This document shows, piece by piece, positions 52,331 to 61,907 of a stretch of 64,000 bases of DNA. How positions within the stretch are numbered: position 1 is the first letter of the stretch; each line of letters starts with the position of its first letter. Location: the NCBI GenBank assembly GCA_050248715.1, contig JBFWRV010000005.1, forward strand, positions 86,620 to 150,619, given 5' to 3'. The stretch is from AWTP1-13 sp050248715 (GTDB lineage Bacteria; Pseudomonadota; Alphaproteobacteria; Rhizobiales; Hyphomicrobiaceae). A model generated the notes under the pieces. That model searched no databases, was not told where the DNA came from, and saw only the letters and a program-made list of their open reading frames with translations. The position numbers and the translations under genes were made by a program.

Positions 52331-52744
52331 CTAGTCGGCGCCGCCGATCGACAGGTCGCGCCGAGCGACGCGAATGCCGATCGTGAAGCCGGCAACGACG
52401 TCGATCAGGGAGCCAATCACCACGAAGAAGAAGGGCGACGTGGCGGCCGCATTCACGATGAGAAATTCGACCAGGCAGACGATGAAGACCAGCATCGACA
52501 GGCCGTGGTCGACGAGAGACACGGACGTCGTGTAGGTCGCCTTCACGAGCTCTGCGAAAAGGAAGACCATCGTCACGAGGATGATCAGGTCACCTCGCGT
52601 AAAGACCCATTGCGCACCCTGGATCATGTGCACAGTGATGAGCGGTCCGCGGAAGAACTCCGCCGCCGCTCCGCCGCTGAACGCCACCAGGATGTTGTAG
52701 AGGATCAGCGGAATCGCGATCAGCGGCAGTGCCCTAAGCGACAT
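52331..52744 (-). CDS. Small integral membrane protein of unknown function
   Basis: A 137-residue protein with about four membrane segments (e.g. LIAIPLILYNILVAF, LIILVTMVFLFAELVKATY, LSMLVFIVCLVEFLIVNAAA). ATG at 52744 has a GGGGGGAG site; the open frame upstream runs antisense and into rpmF. I do not recognise a named family, though small conserved membrane proteins of this type are seen next to rpmF. It lies 127 bases downstream of rpmF in the same direction with a strong hairpin between. Confidence 0.75.
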   Translation of the reverse strand: MSLRALPLIAIPLILYNILVAFSGGAAAEFFRGPLITVHMIQGAQWVFTRGDLIILVTMVFLFAELVKATYTTSVSLVDHGLSMLVFIVCLVEFLIVNAAATSPFFFVVIGSLIDVVAGFTIGIRVARRDLSIGGAD

Positions 52745-52763
52745 GACATTCTCCCCCCAGGGA

Positions 52764-52782
52764 GGCCCGGCTACGCCGGGCC
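52764..52782 (-). terminator. Strong short hairpin between rpmF and membrane-protein gene
   Basis: GGCCCGGC-TAC-GCCGGGCC is a perfect 8-bp GC stem with a 3-base loop. It lies 90 bases after the rpmF stop and 20 bases before the next start codon, just upstream of its ribosome-binding site. No T-run, so it may modulate rather than end transcription. Confidence 0.45.
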
Positions 52783-52871
52783 GGTGCGATACATGTCCAG
52801 CAAGTTGAGCTTTGCAACAGGGCGCCATTGCGGCGCGCCAGACTCTTGGCTGCCGCCGAAGCGACCAGACC

Positions 52872-53054
52872 TCAGACGTCAACCTTGGGCAGGATCTGGC
52901 GCCCGCGATACTTACCGGACTTGAGGTCGATGTGGTGGGGCCGACGCCGTTCGCCCGACTCCTTGTCCTCGACGTAGATCGGCGCCTGAAGCGCATCCGC
53001 CGACCGGCGGTTGCCGCGCTTCATCCGCGATACCTTCTTTCTGGGGACGGCCAT
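52872..53054 (-). CDS. rpmF: 50S ribosomal protein L32
   Basis: A 60-residue ribosomal protein with the conserved MAVPRKKVSRMKRGNRRSAD start. It lacks the CxxC zinc pair, the usual alphaproteobacterial form. ATG at 53054; the extension to 53081 is not needed. Upstream 53055-53364 to argC (divergent) has no other gene. Confidence 0.97.
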   Translation of the reverse strand: MAVPRKKVSRMKRGNRRSADALQAPIYVEDKESGERRRPHHIDLKSGKYRGRQILPKVDV

Positions 53055-53364
53055 GTCATTCTCCTGCAGAAACGCGAACACGGGCGCGAGTATCGGCCCA
53101 CGAGCCCGCCGCGTCAGCCGCCGGGCTTATAGCGGCATTCCCGGCCCATGGCCAGAGACTATGCGCCCGTTGCAGGCTGGCGATTGACACGACGCGGCCG
53201 CGACCCCATAAGGACCCCATGACCGCGCACATGGCATTTCCGCTCCGACGCCGTCGCCCGCTCACCGCGCGGGTGCGATGACGGACGCTTGAAGCGTGCG
53301 ACCATCGGCAAGCCGCGCAAAACGCGCGGCTTTTTTGTTTCCAGCTACCGGGATCCCAAGTGCC

Positions 53365-54345
53365 ATGACCACCAAGACAGCGCCCAGGCCCTCCGCGGCC
53401 GGCAAAGCCCAGACCAAGCCCAGCATCTTCATCGACGGGGAGGCCGGCACGACCGGCCTCGAGATCCGCCGCCGGGTCGCCGATGTCGCTGGGCTGACGG
53501 TCAAGAGCATCGTCCCGGAGAAACGCAAGGACCAGGCCGCCCGGCTCGCCATGATAGGCGAGGTGGACCTCGTCGTGCTCTGCCTGCCGGATGATGCGGC
53601 CAAGGAGGCGGTGGCGCTGGCCGACACGCTGGGCGAGGCGGCACCCAAGATCGTGGATGCGAGCACCGCGCACCGTGTCGCCCCCGGCTGGGTCTACGGC
53701 TTCCCCGAGATGGATGCGGCCCAGGCCCAGGCGGTGCGGACGGCCAAACGTGTCAGCAATCCCGGCTGCTACCCAACGGCGGCAATCGCTCTCATCCGTC
53801 CGCTGGTCGAGGCCGGGCTGCTGCCGGCCGACTATCCGCTGACGGTGAACGCAGTAAGCGGCTACAGCGGGGGCGGGCGCAGCATGATCGAGGCCTACGA
53901 GGCCGGCAAGGCGCCGAGCTTCGAGCTCTACGGGCTGACCTTCAAGCACAAGCATGTCCCGGAGCTGCAGAAGTACGCCAAGCTGACGCGGCGGCCGATC
54001 TTCGTGCCCTCGGTCGGCAACTTCCGCCAGGGCATGCTGGTGAGCGTGCCGCTGCATCTCGACACCTTGCCGGGCAAGCCGGTGGCGGGCGATCTCGAGG
54101 CGGCACTTGCCAAGCATTATGCCGATGCCAAGCTGGTGAAGGTGGCGGCCGCGGGTGATCCCGCGCAAAAGGACATCCGGCTCGAGCCCGACGCGCTCAA
54201 CGATACGGACGTCCTGGAGCTGCGCGTGTTCGCCAGCGAGAAATACCCCCAGGCCGTCCTCGTCGCCCGCCTCGACAACCTCGGCAAGGGCGCCTCCGGC
54301 GCCGCCGTGCAGAACATCGGGCTGATGCTGGGGTTTGCGACGTAG
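53365..54345 (+). CDS. argC: N-acetyl-gamma-glutamyl-phosphate reductase ArgC (short type 2)
   Basis: A 326-residue NADPH-dependent enzyme of arginine synthesis, third step. IDGEAGTTGLEIRRR binds NADP; catalytic C135 lies in SNPGCYPT; FKHKHVPEL and FVPSVGNFRQGM are type 2 signatures. ATG at 53365 with a 23-residue Lys/Ala/Pro-rich extension before the fold. No other arg gene nearby. Confidence 0.95.
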   Translation: MTTKTAPRPSAAGKAQTKPSIFIDGEAGTTGLEIRRRVADVAGLTVKSIVPEKRKDQAARLAMIGEVDLVVLCLPDDAAKEAVALADTLGEAAPKIVDASTAHRVAPGWVYGFPEMDAAQAQAVRTAKRVSNPGCYPTAAIALIRPLVEAGLLPADYPLTVNAVSGYSGGGRSMIEAYEAGKAPSFELYGLTFKHKHVPELQKYAKLTRRPIFVPSVGNFRQGMLVSVPLHLDTLPGKPVAGDLEAALAKHYADAKLVKVAAAGDPAQKDIRLEPDALNDTDVLELRVFASEKYPQAVLVARLDNLGKGASGAAVQNIGLMLGFAT

Positions 54346-54388
54346 GTGGCGGGTTCAGACTGGAGGTCGTGTGAAGTGCAGGCCGACA

Positions 54389-54727
54389 ATGTCTGATGAA
54401 CTGGAGCTGATCGATCAACTGCTAACGGGCCCCATGCCGTACGACTTGATGGAGCGGCATGTATTCGCAAGTGACAGGCCACGGTTCCTCAACAGCCTGC
54501 GCGGGATGCTCAGCGACGGCCACGTTCGCATGACCTTGCGCGGCGGGATAGTTGAGCGCTGGAATGTCGAAGCATGGTTGAGGTGCCCATTGAGGCAGGC
54601 GACGGCGCGGGACCTGCAGCACGTGATGTTGCATGAGACTGGCAGCTCATGGCTGCTCACCAACCGGCCCCTCGGCCGACCTGCCGCGGTGACGTTGCCA
54701 AGGGCTCGACGCCGTCGACGAATGTAG
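54389..54727 (+). CDS. Hypothetical protein, 112 residues
   Basis: Begins MSDELELIDQLLTGPMPYDL at ATG 54389 with only a weak ribosome-binding site, 43 bases after argC and 13 before rsmE, same direction. It is a small helical, possibly winged-helix-like protein (DRPRFLNSLRGMLSDGHVRM, then a GGIVERWNVEAWL strand). The C-terminus is Arg-rich. No family recognised. Codon composition is slightly less GC-rich than its neighbours, suggesting later acquisition or lower constraint. Confidence 0.55.
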   Translation: MSDELELIDQLLTGPMPYDLMERHVFASDRPRFLNSLRGMLSDGHVRMTLRGGIVERWNVEAWLRCPLRQATARDLQHVMLHETGSSWLLTNRPLGRPAAVTLPRARRRRRM

Positions 54728-54740
54728 GCCCTTTCGAGCC

Positions 54741-55481
54741 ATGGCCCGGTACGACTTCAAGGCGCAGCGGCTGTTCGTGGAGGGCGACCTCACGGAAGGC
54801 ACCGCGATCACCTGCAGCGGCGAGCAGGCCAATTACCTGCGCAACGTGCTGCGCCTGAAGCCGGGCGACACCATCCTCGTCTTCAACGGCCGGCATGGCG
54901 AATGGCAGGCCGAACTGGCGGAGGCCGGCAGGCGGGGGACCTCGCTCGTGCTCAAGCACAAGGTGCGCGAGCAGGAGGGTGGGCCGGACATCGACTACCT
55001 GTTCGCGCCCCTGAAGCGCGCCCGCCTCGACTACATGGTGCAGAAGGCGACAGAGATGGGCGCAGCGCGGCTGCGGCCCGTGCTCACGCGCCATACGACG
55101 CCCGAGCGGGTCAACGGCGAGCGCATGCGCGCCAATGCCATCGAGGCGGCCGAGCAATGCGGCATCCTGCGCGTCCCCGAGGTCTACGCGCCCGAGAGGC
55201 TCGACGAAGTCGTTGCGAAGTGGCATGCGGCCCGCCCCCTCATCTTCTGCGACGAGGGAGCGGAGGAGACATGCCCTATCAGCGCGCTGGCGCGGGTTCA
55301 GCCGGGGTCCCTCGGGTTGCTGGTCGGACCCGAGGGCGGCTTCGACGAGGCCGAGCGTGCGCTGCTCGCATCCAAACCATTCGTCACGCGCATTTCACTC
55401 GGGCCCCGAATCCTGCGGGCGGATACGGCCGCGGTTGCCGCTCTCGCCCTTGTCAACGCAGTGCTCGGCGACTGGCGCTAG
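54741..55481 (+). CDS. rsmE: 16S rRNA (uracil(1498)-N3)-methyltransferase RsmE
   Basis: A 246-residue SPOUT-family methyltransferase. An N-terminal PUA-like domain (QRLFVEGDL, LRNVLRLKPGDTILVFNG) precedes the trefoil knot with VGPEGGFDEAER and ISLGPRILRADTAAVAALAL, the SAM-binding signature. It modifies U1498 of 16S rRNA. It lies upstream of gshA in the same direction. Confidence 0.94.
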   Translation: MARYDFKAQRLFVEGDLTEGTAITCSGEQANYLRNVLRLKPGDTILVFNGRHGEWQAELAEAGRRGTSLVLKHKVREQEGGPDIDYLFAPLKRARLDYMVQKATEMGAARLRPVLTRHTTPERVNGERMRANAIEAAEQCGILRVPEVYAPERLDEVVAKWHAARPLIFCDEGAEETCPISALARVQPGSLGLLVGPEGGFDEAERALLASKPFVTRISLGPRILRADTAAVAALALVNAVLGDWR

Positions 55482-55590
55482 CTGCGATGGGCGCACGCCG
55501 CTTGTGCGTGGGCGTGCTTTTCAATTAACAAGGAGTGTGCCCGCCAGGCCAAGGTAGGCTGCTCCTTTCCGTCGACGAGACCGATAGCCC

Positions 55591-56973
55591 ATGTCCACCC
55601 GCCAGGACGGCGCCGCAGCCCCCGTCGCGCGTTCCCGAGACGACCTTGTTGCCTGGATTGCGGCAGGCTCCAAGCCGCAGCAGGCCTGGCGCATCGGCAC
55701 GGAGCACGAGAAGTTCCTTTTCTACACCGACAGCCTGCGTCCGGTGCCCTACGAGGGCTCACGCGGTGTGCGAGCCCTCATGGAGGGGCTGATGGCCCGG
55801 TTCGGCTGGGAGCCGATCCTGGAGGGAAGCAACATCATCGCCCTCAGGCGGCCGGAGGGAGATCCGGGCGGCACCGTCTCGCTGGAGCCCGGCGGCCAGT
55901 TCGAGCTTTCAGGAGCGCCGCTCGAGACCGTGCATGAGGTGGGCACCGAGACCCAGGAGCACCTGGAGCAGGTGCTGGCGATCGGCGGCCCGCTGCGCAT
56001 CGGCTTCCTGGGAGTCGGCTTCTCGCCCAACTGGACGCTCGCCGAGACGCCGCGCATGCCCAAGCAGCGCTACGGCGTGATGACCCGCTACATGCCCCTC
56101 GTCGGCACGCGCGGCCTCGACATGATGTACCGGACCGCGACCATCCAGGTGAACCTCGACTTCGCGGACGAGGCCGACATGGTCAAGAAGTTTCGCGTGT
56201 CGCTGGCGCTGCAGCCGATAGCGACGGCGATCTTTGCCAGCTCACCCTTCACGGAAGGACGGCCCAACGGCTTCCTGTCCATGCGCAGCGAGGTGTGGCG
56301 CGACACCGACAAGGCGCGCACGGGCATGCTGCCGTTCGTGTTCGAGCCGGGCATGAGCTTCGAGCGCTACGTCGACTACGCGCTCGCCGTGCCCATGTAC
56401 TTCGTCTACCGCGATGGCCGCTACATCGACGCAGCGGGCGCCTCGTTCCGCGATTTCCTCGACGGCCGACTGGCGCAGCTGCCGGGGGAACTGCCCACGC
56501 TCGACGACTGGTCGGACCATCTCACCACGCTTTTCCCCGAGGTCCGCATGAAGCGATTCCTCGAGATGCGAGGGGCCGACGGCGGGCGCTGGCGCCGCAT
56601 CTGCGCGGTGCCTGCACTGTGGACGGGCCTGCTCTACGATCAGGCCTCGCTCGATGCCGCGTGGGACCTCGTAAAGGACTGGAGCGCTGAGGAGCGGCAG
56701 GGACTGCGCGATGGCGTGCCGAGGACGGCGCTCAGAACGCCCTTTCGCAGCACGACGGTCCTGGAGATCGCGCGCCAGGCGCTGGCGATCGCCAGTGCCG
56801 GCCTGCGGCGGCGCGCGCGAGTCAATGCCAAGGGGCAGGACGAAAGGACATTCCTGGAGCCTGTCGAGGCGATCCTGCGCGACGGGCTGACCCCGGCGGA
56901 CGAAATCCTGCTGCGCTACGAGCGCGACTGGGGCCACCGCACCGATCCCCTCTTCACGGACTACGCGTTCTGA
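55591..56973 (+). CDS. gshA: Glutamate-cysteine ligase GshA (plant/alphaproteobacterial type)
   Basis: A 460-residue ATP-dependent enzyme making gamma-glutamylcysteine, first step of glutathione synthesis. WRIGTEHEKFLF near residue 38, GGQFELSGAPLETVHEV, and MPKQRYGVMTRYMP are family motifs. ATG at 55591. It follows rsmE by 110 bases, a gene pair I recall as common in Rhizobiales. Confidence 0.94.
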   Translation: MSTRQDGAAAPVARSRDDLVAWIAAGSKPQQAWRIGTEHEKFLFYTDSLRPVPYEGSRGVRALMEGLMARFGWEPILEGSNIIALRRPEGDPGGTVSLEPGGQFELSGAPLETVHEVGTETQEHLEQVLAIGGPLRIGFLGVGFSPNWTLAETPRMPKQRYGVMTRYMPLVGTRGLDMMYRTATIQVNLDFADEADMVKKFRVSLALQPIATAIFASSPFTEGRPNGFLSMRSEVWRDTDKARTGMLPFVFEPGMSFERYVDYALAVPMYFVYRDGRYIDAAGASFRDFLDGRLAQLPGELPTLDDWSDHLTTLFPEVRMKRFLEMRGADGGRWRRICAVPALWTGLLYDQASLDAAWDLVKDWSAEERQGLRDGVPRTALRTPFRSTTVLEIARQALAIASAGLRRRARVNAKGQDERTFLEPVEAILRDGLTPADEILLRYERDWGHRTDPLFTDYAF

Positions 56974-57141
56974 CGCGCAAAAAGTCCGGTTGTGCTGGCG
57001 CGGAGTGTAACAGCCCGGACGCGAAGCGCTGCCGCCACAGGCGTCCCCTGAATGTGCACAACAGCGTCCGCCACGTTGCCCACGGAAGCCGAGCGGCAGT
57101 ATCCAGGACGGGGTTCAGTGTCAGGCGAAGTGGGGCGCGTC

Positions 57142-57774
57142 ATGGTGCCGGAGCATCTGCCGTGGTTGCGTTTGTCTTTCGGTTCTGCGTTGCTTGCCGC
57201 GCTCGGCGCGCTTCTCGGCGTCATGTCGGCTGAAGCACCCGCACACGCGCAGGAGCCCACGAAGACCTACAGGGTCGTGCACGTCGCATCCGACGACGTG
57301 CTCAACATCCGCTCGGGGCCGTCGGCGGGCCATCCAATCGTAGGGACGATTCCTCCCTTTGGCCGCGGGGTCCGCATCGTCGGCAGCTGCAATGAGTGGT
57401 GCCCCGTTCGATACAACGGAGCGTCCGGCTGGGCGAATGGCCGCTACCTTGCCCCCGAGCCGGCGGTCGCCGCCCGAAACGACGACGATGACGAGGAGGC
57501 GACCCCACCGCAGCTCTCGCGCAAGCGCGCACAGCTGCCGACCTACTGGCGCGTGACGGGAGTTGCGGAAGGCGAGAGCCTCAAGGTGCATGACGCCCCC
57601 TCGACCAGCGCGCTGGTGGTGCACGCCTTCGAGCCGCAGAGCGGATGCATCAAGCTCGCCGGCACGTGCCGCAAGCCGTGGTGCCAGGTGGCCTTTCCGG
57701 GCTTGAGCGGCGATCGCGTGGGCTGGGTGGATTCCAAGAACCTGGAACCCTCGCAGGAGACGTGCAGCAGGTAG
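57142..57774 (+). CDS. Periplasmic SH3-domain protein
   Basis: A 210-residue exported protein. ATG at 57142 gives a signal peptide (LRLSFGSALLAALGALLGVM to AHA). Two bacterial SH3 modules follow: the first has VLNIRSGPSAGHPIVGTIPP and GWANGRYL, the second LKVHDAPSTSALVVHAFEP and GWVDSKNLEP; four cysteines (CNEWC, CIK, CRKPWC) may pair. Such proteins bind peptidoglycan or act as periplasmic adaptors. Convergent with the serine hydrolase gene; a hairpin lies between. Confidence 0.8.
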   Translation: MVPEHLPWLRLSFGSALLAALGALLGVMSAEAPAHAQEPTKTYRVVHVASDDVLNIRSGPSAGHPIVGTIPPFGRGVRIVGSCNEWCPVRYNGASGWANGRYLAPEPAVAARNDDDDEEATPPQLSRKRAQLPTYWRVTGVAEGESLKVHDAPSTSALVVHAFEPQSGCIKLAGTCRKPWCQVAFPGLSGDRVGWVDSKNLEPSQETCSR

Positions 57775-57805
57775 GGCGCGGCGCGCTACGGGTCAAAGCC
57801 CATGG

Positions 57806-57825
57806 CTCGCCCTCGACCGGGCGAG
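57806..57825. terminator. Hairpin between convergent SH3 and serine hydrolase genes
   Basis: CTCGCCC (57806-57812) and GGGCGAG (57819-57825) form a perfect 7-bp stem with a 6-base loop in the 98-base gap. No T-run; a shared terminator is the simplest reading. Confidence 0.45.
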
Positions 57826-57872
57826 GTCGCCGACAGAGGATCTGACCCGCGCACAAGCTTTGTCGGCGGGGC

Positions 57873-59054
57873 CTACGCGACGGCCGCCGTCAGGCGCCCA
57901 AGGAAGGTGCCAACGGCTGCCTTGTCGATCCAGCGCATGACCGCGACGAGGTCGTGCTCGGGGTCGATCCAGATGATGCTGCTTCCGGCGCCCATCGCGT
58001 AGAAGCAGGACTCAGGGGCTTCGCGGTAACGCCTATCGCCGCGGTTGAGCCACCACAGATAACCGTAGCTGGGATTGGTCGGCGACGGCGCAGTCATTGC
58101 GTCGATCCAGGACTCCGGCAGCAGCTGCGTATCGCCCCAGCGGCCGCGCCGGGCGATCAGAAGGCCGAGGCGGGCATGGTCGCGGGCACTTATGAACATA
58201 CCGCCGCCCCAATGCGCTCCACCCGACACCGACTGCACGCGCCTGCCGCCCACCTCGACCCACGAGGTCGAGTACCCGTGCCACTGCCAATCCCTGGATG
58301 CGCCGATCGGGTCCATGATGCGCTCGCGCAGCACCTCGGGCAGTGGCCGGCCGAACCGCTGCAGGAGGCAGAAGGACAACAGGTTCACGCGCACATCGTT
58401 GTATTCGTAGTAGGTCCCCGGCGCCCTCAGCTCGCGACGCTGGCCCTTGCGGCTGTTGTCGGCGCCGACGCCAAGCTGGCGATTGTGATCGACCTGGTCG
58501 GACTTGCCCCACAGCTCGCCCTGCCATTCGCTCGACTGCTGCAGCAGGTGGCGCCAGGTGATGGCCGCATTGTGGGGGCTCGCGAACCACGAGCCCTTGA
58601 TCGTGGCACCGACCGGCTCGTCGACACTGGTGATCAGCCCGTCGGCAACGGCGAGGCCGGCCATCACCGCGAGGTAGCTCTTGGCCACCGAGAAGGTCAT
58701 GTCGGCGCGCTCGGTATCGCCCCACTCCGCAGCGATGCGGCCGCCCCTGAGGATCAGGCCCGCGGGGCCTTCGCGCGGTACCACGGGCCCCACGACGTCG
58801 CTCCATGGGCCGGTCTCGTTCCATTCGACGATGCCGACGTAGCGCCCGTCCGGATAGTAGAAGCTGCGCGGCCAGGGACTGTCGCTCGCCCGTGCGAAAT
58901 CGACGGCGTCCCGGAGCCTACCTGGATCGAAACCGGCATCGCCGGGCGCGGCGCGAGCCCAGTCGTCACCTTCCGGCGCGGGCACGAAGTCTGAGGGCGA
59001 ACGGGGGCGATGCTGCATGTCCGGGTTCTCGTCGGGTGGAGGCTCGCGGCTCAT
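57873..59054 (-). CDS. Serine hydrolase (beta-lactamase class C / esterase EstB-like family)
   Basis: A 393-residue beta-lactamase-fold protein. The SxxK motif is SVAK (S122, K125), followed by a YxN motif in YYEYNDVRVN; a GxG-type segment lies in SGGAHWGGGM. No signal peptide is evident, so a cytoplasmic esterase or D-aminopeptidase-like role is more likely than antibiotic hydrolysis. ATG at 59054; GTG 59063 and ATG 59018 are alternatives. Same direction as the MFS gene upstream. Confidence 0.85.
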   Translation of the reverse strand: MSREPPPDENPDMQHRPRSPSDFVPAPEGDDWARAAPGDAGFDPGRLRDAVDFARASDSPWPRSFYYPDGRYVGIVEWNETGPWSDVVGPVVPREGPAGLILRGGRIAAEWGDTERADMTFSVAKSYLAVMAGLAVADGLITSVDEPVGATIKGSWFASPHNAAITWRHLLQQSSEWQGELWGKSDQVDHNRQLGVGADNSRKGQRRELRAPGTYYEYNDVRVNLLSFCLLQRFGRPLPEVLRERIMDPIGASRDWQWHGYSTSWVEVGGRRVQSVSGGAHWGGGMFISARDHARLGLLIARRGRWGDTQLLPESWIDAMTAPSPTNPSYGYLWWLNRGDRRYREAPESCFYAMGAGSSIIWIDPEHDLVAVMRWIDKAAVGTFLGRLTAAVA

Positions 59055-59091
59055 GCCTAGCACAGGCGTGAAGGGTCCGGAACGCCCGGCA

Positions 59092-60432
59092 TCACCGAGC
59101 GTTGGCCGAAGCGTCAGGCTGCCAAAGTTCCTTGCGCCAGCGCACAGCGATCGCGAGCACGAGCGTCAGGCCGGTCAGCGCATAGAGCGTTGCCGTCGCG
59201 TGAAAGCCGATGCGCTCGATCAGCGCGCCCGCGGCGAGCAGCCCCATCGGCAGGCTGTAGATGACGAGCATGCGCACGCCCATGATGCGGCCGCGGAACT
59301 TCTCCGGCGTGTTGCGGAGCAGGAGGACCGCCAACGTCACCATGCAGTAGCTCTGCGCGAAGCCCGCGAGGACGAGCATGACAAGCCCGCTGTAGGCGTC
59401 CCGCATCTGCGCGAAGACCACGAGCACGACATACCAGGCAACGGTAGAGACGATCATCGTGCGCCCGGCCCTGATCCGGCCACGCACAATGACGGCCAGA
59501 GATCCAACGAGAGCGCCGATGGCGAAGCTGGCGACCAGGTATCCAAGGCCGGTCTGGTCGATATGGTAGATTTCCTTGGCCACGTACGGCATCAGGCCGT
59601 TGGAGAGGGGATACGCCGAGAGATTGACGAGAAGGGCCACCAGCAGCGCGGCCAGCAAGTGTGGCGTGGTCCACGCGAAAGCGAGGCCCTCCTTCAGATC
59701 GCTCCAAGTCGACGGCGGAATCTGGCCACCGACGGCGGCAGGAGCCTGCTGCTTGATGGGCGTCGGCTTGACGCAAAGCGTCAGCATCAGGCCGATGGTG
59801 TAGCAGGACAGCACGGCAACATATGCGATGCCGATGCCAAATGCCGCGAACAGACCAGCACCTGTCAGCGCGCCGCCGATGCGGGCAAAGTCCGACGTCG
59901 TGCGCAGCACGCCCATCGCCGGAACCAGATGCTCCACCGGCATCGTATCGCCGACGAGCGCCATGCGCACGCCCAGGTCGGACGGTCGGATGAGGCCCAT
60001 CAGCCCCGTCATGACGAGGACCACGAGCGGATCGAGCGCGCCTGCGAATGCGAACGACATCAGGATGGCGGCCAGCAACATGTAGGCAGCGCGCATGCTG
60101 CACAGCACGTTGCGATGGCCAAGCCTGTCACCCGCGACCCCGAACATCGGTGCGATAAGCGTCCCCGCCAGCTGCAGCACACCGAATACGGTCAGCATGA
60201 CGACCGAGCCCGTCTCGACCAGCACATACCAGCCGAGAATCAGCGTCTCCATTTCGAACGCGCAGGCTGTCAGGAGGTCGGCGGGCCACTGAAAGCGGAA
60301 GTTGCGCACGCGGAAAGGCGCCAACGCCGACGGGCTCAGGCGGTGCGGACTGAGGGGCGGGCTCAAGCTGGACTGCGGGGCGCGATGCAGATGGTGCGGG
60401 CGGCCACGATATCGGCGATGGCCAGCGCGCAA
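59092..60432 (-). CDS. MFS transporter
   Basis: A 12-helix MFS carrier of up to 446 residues. The body starts FRVRNFRFQWPADLL and has motif A-like GVAGDRLGHRNVL. It resembles enterobactin exporter EntS-type (MFS_3) proteins in overall pattern (WYVLVETGSVVMLTVFG). The start is uncertain: TTG at 60432 gives a long Pro/Ser/His-rich leader; internal TTG codons near 60330-60370 would give a more normal N-terminus. Substrate unknown. Confidence 0.8.
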   Translation of the reverse strand: MRAGHRRYRGRPHHLHRAPQSSLSPPLSPHRLSPSALAPFRVRNFRFQWPADLLTACAFEMETLILGWYVLVETGSVVMLTVFGVLQLAGTLIAPMFGVAGDRLGHRNVLCSMRAAYMLLAAILMSFAFAGALDPLVVLVMTGLMGLIRPSDLGVRMALVGDTMPVEHLVPAMGVLRTTSDFARIGGALTGAGLFAAFGIGIAYVAVLSCYTIGLMLTLCVKPTPIKQQAPAAVGGQIPPSTWSDLKEGLAFAWTTPHLLAALLVALLVNLSAYPLSNGLMPYVAKEIYHIDQTGLGYLVASFAIGALVGSLAVIVRGRIRAGRTMIVSTVAWYVVLVVFAQMRDAYSGLVMLVLAGFAQSYCMVTLAVLLLRNTPEKFRGRIMGVRMLVIYSLPMGLLAAGALIERIGFHATATLYALTGLTLVLAIAVRWRKELWQPDASANAR

Positions 60433-60650
60433 AGGCCGCCGCTGGCCTCATGGCCGTAGCAAGGCATCGGGGTTCCTCCACAAGCAGCCGCTTTTCTCAG
60501 TCCCACACCTCGTCGCCGAGGAGCGCGAACCCGGTCGCTGCGTTGCTTATTGGGCCGCAGCCTGAATGGGCAGAGAGCAATGCTGCGGACCTCTCGATCG
60601 TCACACTAGCAGGACGCTGCTCCTTGGCCAGCGTCCCGCCCGCACAGCGC

Positions 60651-61901
60651 CTATGCACGGTCGGTGGTGGTTCCCGCTCTGCGCGCGCGTATGAGGTCGG
60701 CGACCTTGGGCTGCTTGCAATACTCGGCCCAGCCTAGGGCATCGGCGTGGAAGGTGTCGTCGGGAATGGTGGTATCCGCGCCGGCCGCCAGCAACTCCCG
60801 GGCGGCGTCGACGAGACCGCGCTCGGCGCAGATGTGGAGCGGGGTCTGGTTGCAGCCGTAGAGGACGCGCTTGGCGTCGACGTCGGCGCCATGCTCGATC
60901 AGCCAGCGCATCGCCGGCAGGTTGCGCCGGTCGATAGCCAGATGCAGGCAGATGGTGTCCTGGCCATTCGGCCCAAGGCGCGCCGACTCGGCCGCGACCA
61001 TGGCGGCAGCCTCCTCGTAGCGCTCGAGAGTGAGCGCGCTCATGAGATCGGGGCGCGCCCCCGCGTCCAGCAGCATCTGCACGACGACACCATCGCGCGC
61101 ATGGGCCAACGCGGTCGAGCCCGAGAGGTCAGCGGCGCCAACGTCGGCACCCAGGTCGAGCAGCAGGCGCACCATATCCGGCCGGCCGCAATGGGTAGCA
61201 TGATGCAGGGCCAGGCTTCCCTGCTCGTTGCGGCTCATCCGCAGCGCAAGCAGATCGGGGTCGGCGGTCACCATGGTGCGCACGTCCCCGGCGCGACCGA
61301 GGGCTATGGCGCTGAAGATGTGGAGGCGCGCGCCGCGGGCGAGGAGATAGGCGGCCACGTCCTCGCGCACGGTGCCGAAGCAGGTCGCCCAGCCGAGCAC
61401 GCCCAGCTGGTGATCATCACCCTCCCCCTGAATGTCCGCCCCCGCCGCAAAGAGCTGCCGCACGACCCCCAGGTGGCCCTCTTGCGCCGCCCAATGCAGC
61501 GCGGTGGCATTATCGAGACGGTCGCGGCGATTGACGTCGACCCCTTGCGCCAGCAGCAGCGCAACGCACGCGACATGTCCGCCGGCGGCCGCGTGATGCA
61601 ACAGCGGCCTGTCCCACGAGCCACCGGTGATGCCGAGCTTTCCGGGATGATCAGCCAGCAGGCGCTCGAGAGTGGCCGCATCGCCGGTCGCCGCAGCCGC
61701 GATGATCCTTCCATCCAGGCCGAGAGCATCGACATGCGCCTTGAGCGCGCGCCAACTCTTGAAGCCGTAGTCAACGGCGATGTCGCGCTGGGCCTGGGCG
61801 AGCTTGCTGGACGGGTCGCCGGCACGCAGCTCCTCCAACCGCTGCTTGGCGGCCTTCTTCAGCCAGTCGATGTGAGGTTGGGCGGGAAGCGCCTTGGGCA
61901 T
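60651..61901 (-). CDS. Ankyrin repeat protein
   Basis: A 416-residue soluble protein. After an N-terminal helical segment (PHIDWLKKAAKQRLEELRAG, then DYGFKSWRALKAHVDALG) come about eight ankyrin repeats, e.g. LLHHAAAGGHVACVALLLAQ, ATALHWAAQEGHLGVVRQLF and TPLHICAERGLVDAARELLA. It mediates protein-protein contacts; partners unknown. ATG at 61901 with an AAGG site that lies inside a predicted hairpin (61908-61955), so translation may be controlled. No adjacent gene suggests its role. Confidence 0.9.
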   Translation of the reverse strand: MPKALPAQPHIDWLKKAAKQRLEELRAGDPSSKLAQAQRDIAVDYGFKSWRALKAHVDALGLDGRIIAAAATGDAATLERLLADHPGKLGITGGSWDRPLLHHAAAGGHVACVALLLAQGVDVNRRDRLDNATALHWAAQEGHLGVVRQLFAAGADIQGEGDDHQLGVLGWATCFGTVREDVAAYLLARGARLHIFSAIALGRAGDVRTMVTADPDLLALRMSRNEQGSLALHHATHCGRPDMVRLLLDLGADVGAADLSGSTALAHARDGVVVQMLLDAGARPDLMSALTLERYEEAAAMVAAESARLGPNGQDTICLHLAIDRRNLPAMRWLIEHGADVDAKRVLYGCNQTPLHICAERGLVDAARELLAAGADTTIPDDTFHADALGWAEYCKQPKVADLIRARRAGTTTDRA

Positions 61902-61907
61902 GGAGCA

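Noticed and set aside
57873..59054. Antibiotic-resistance beta-lactamase
   Set aside because: SxxK and YxN are present, but there is no signal peptide and the sequence is closer to esterase-type serine hydrolases.
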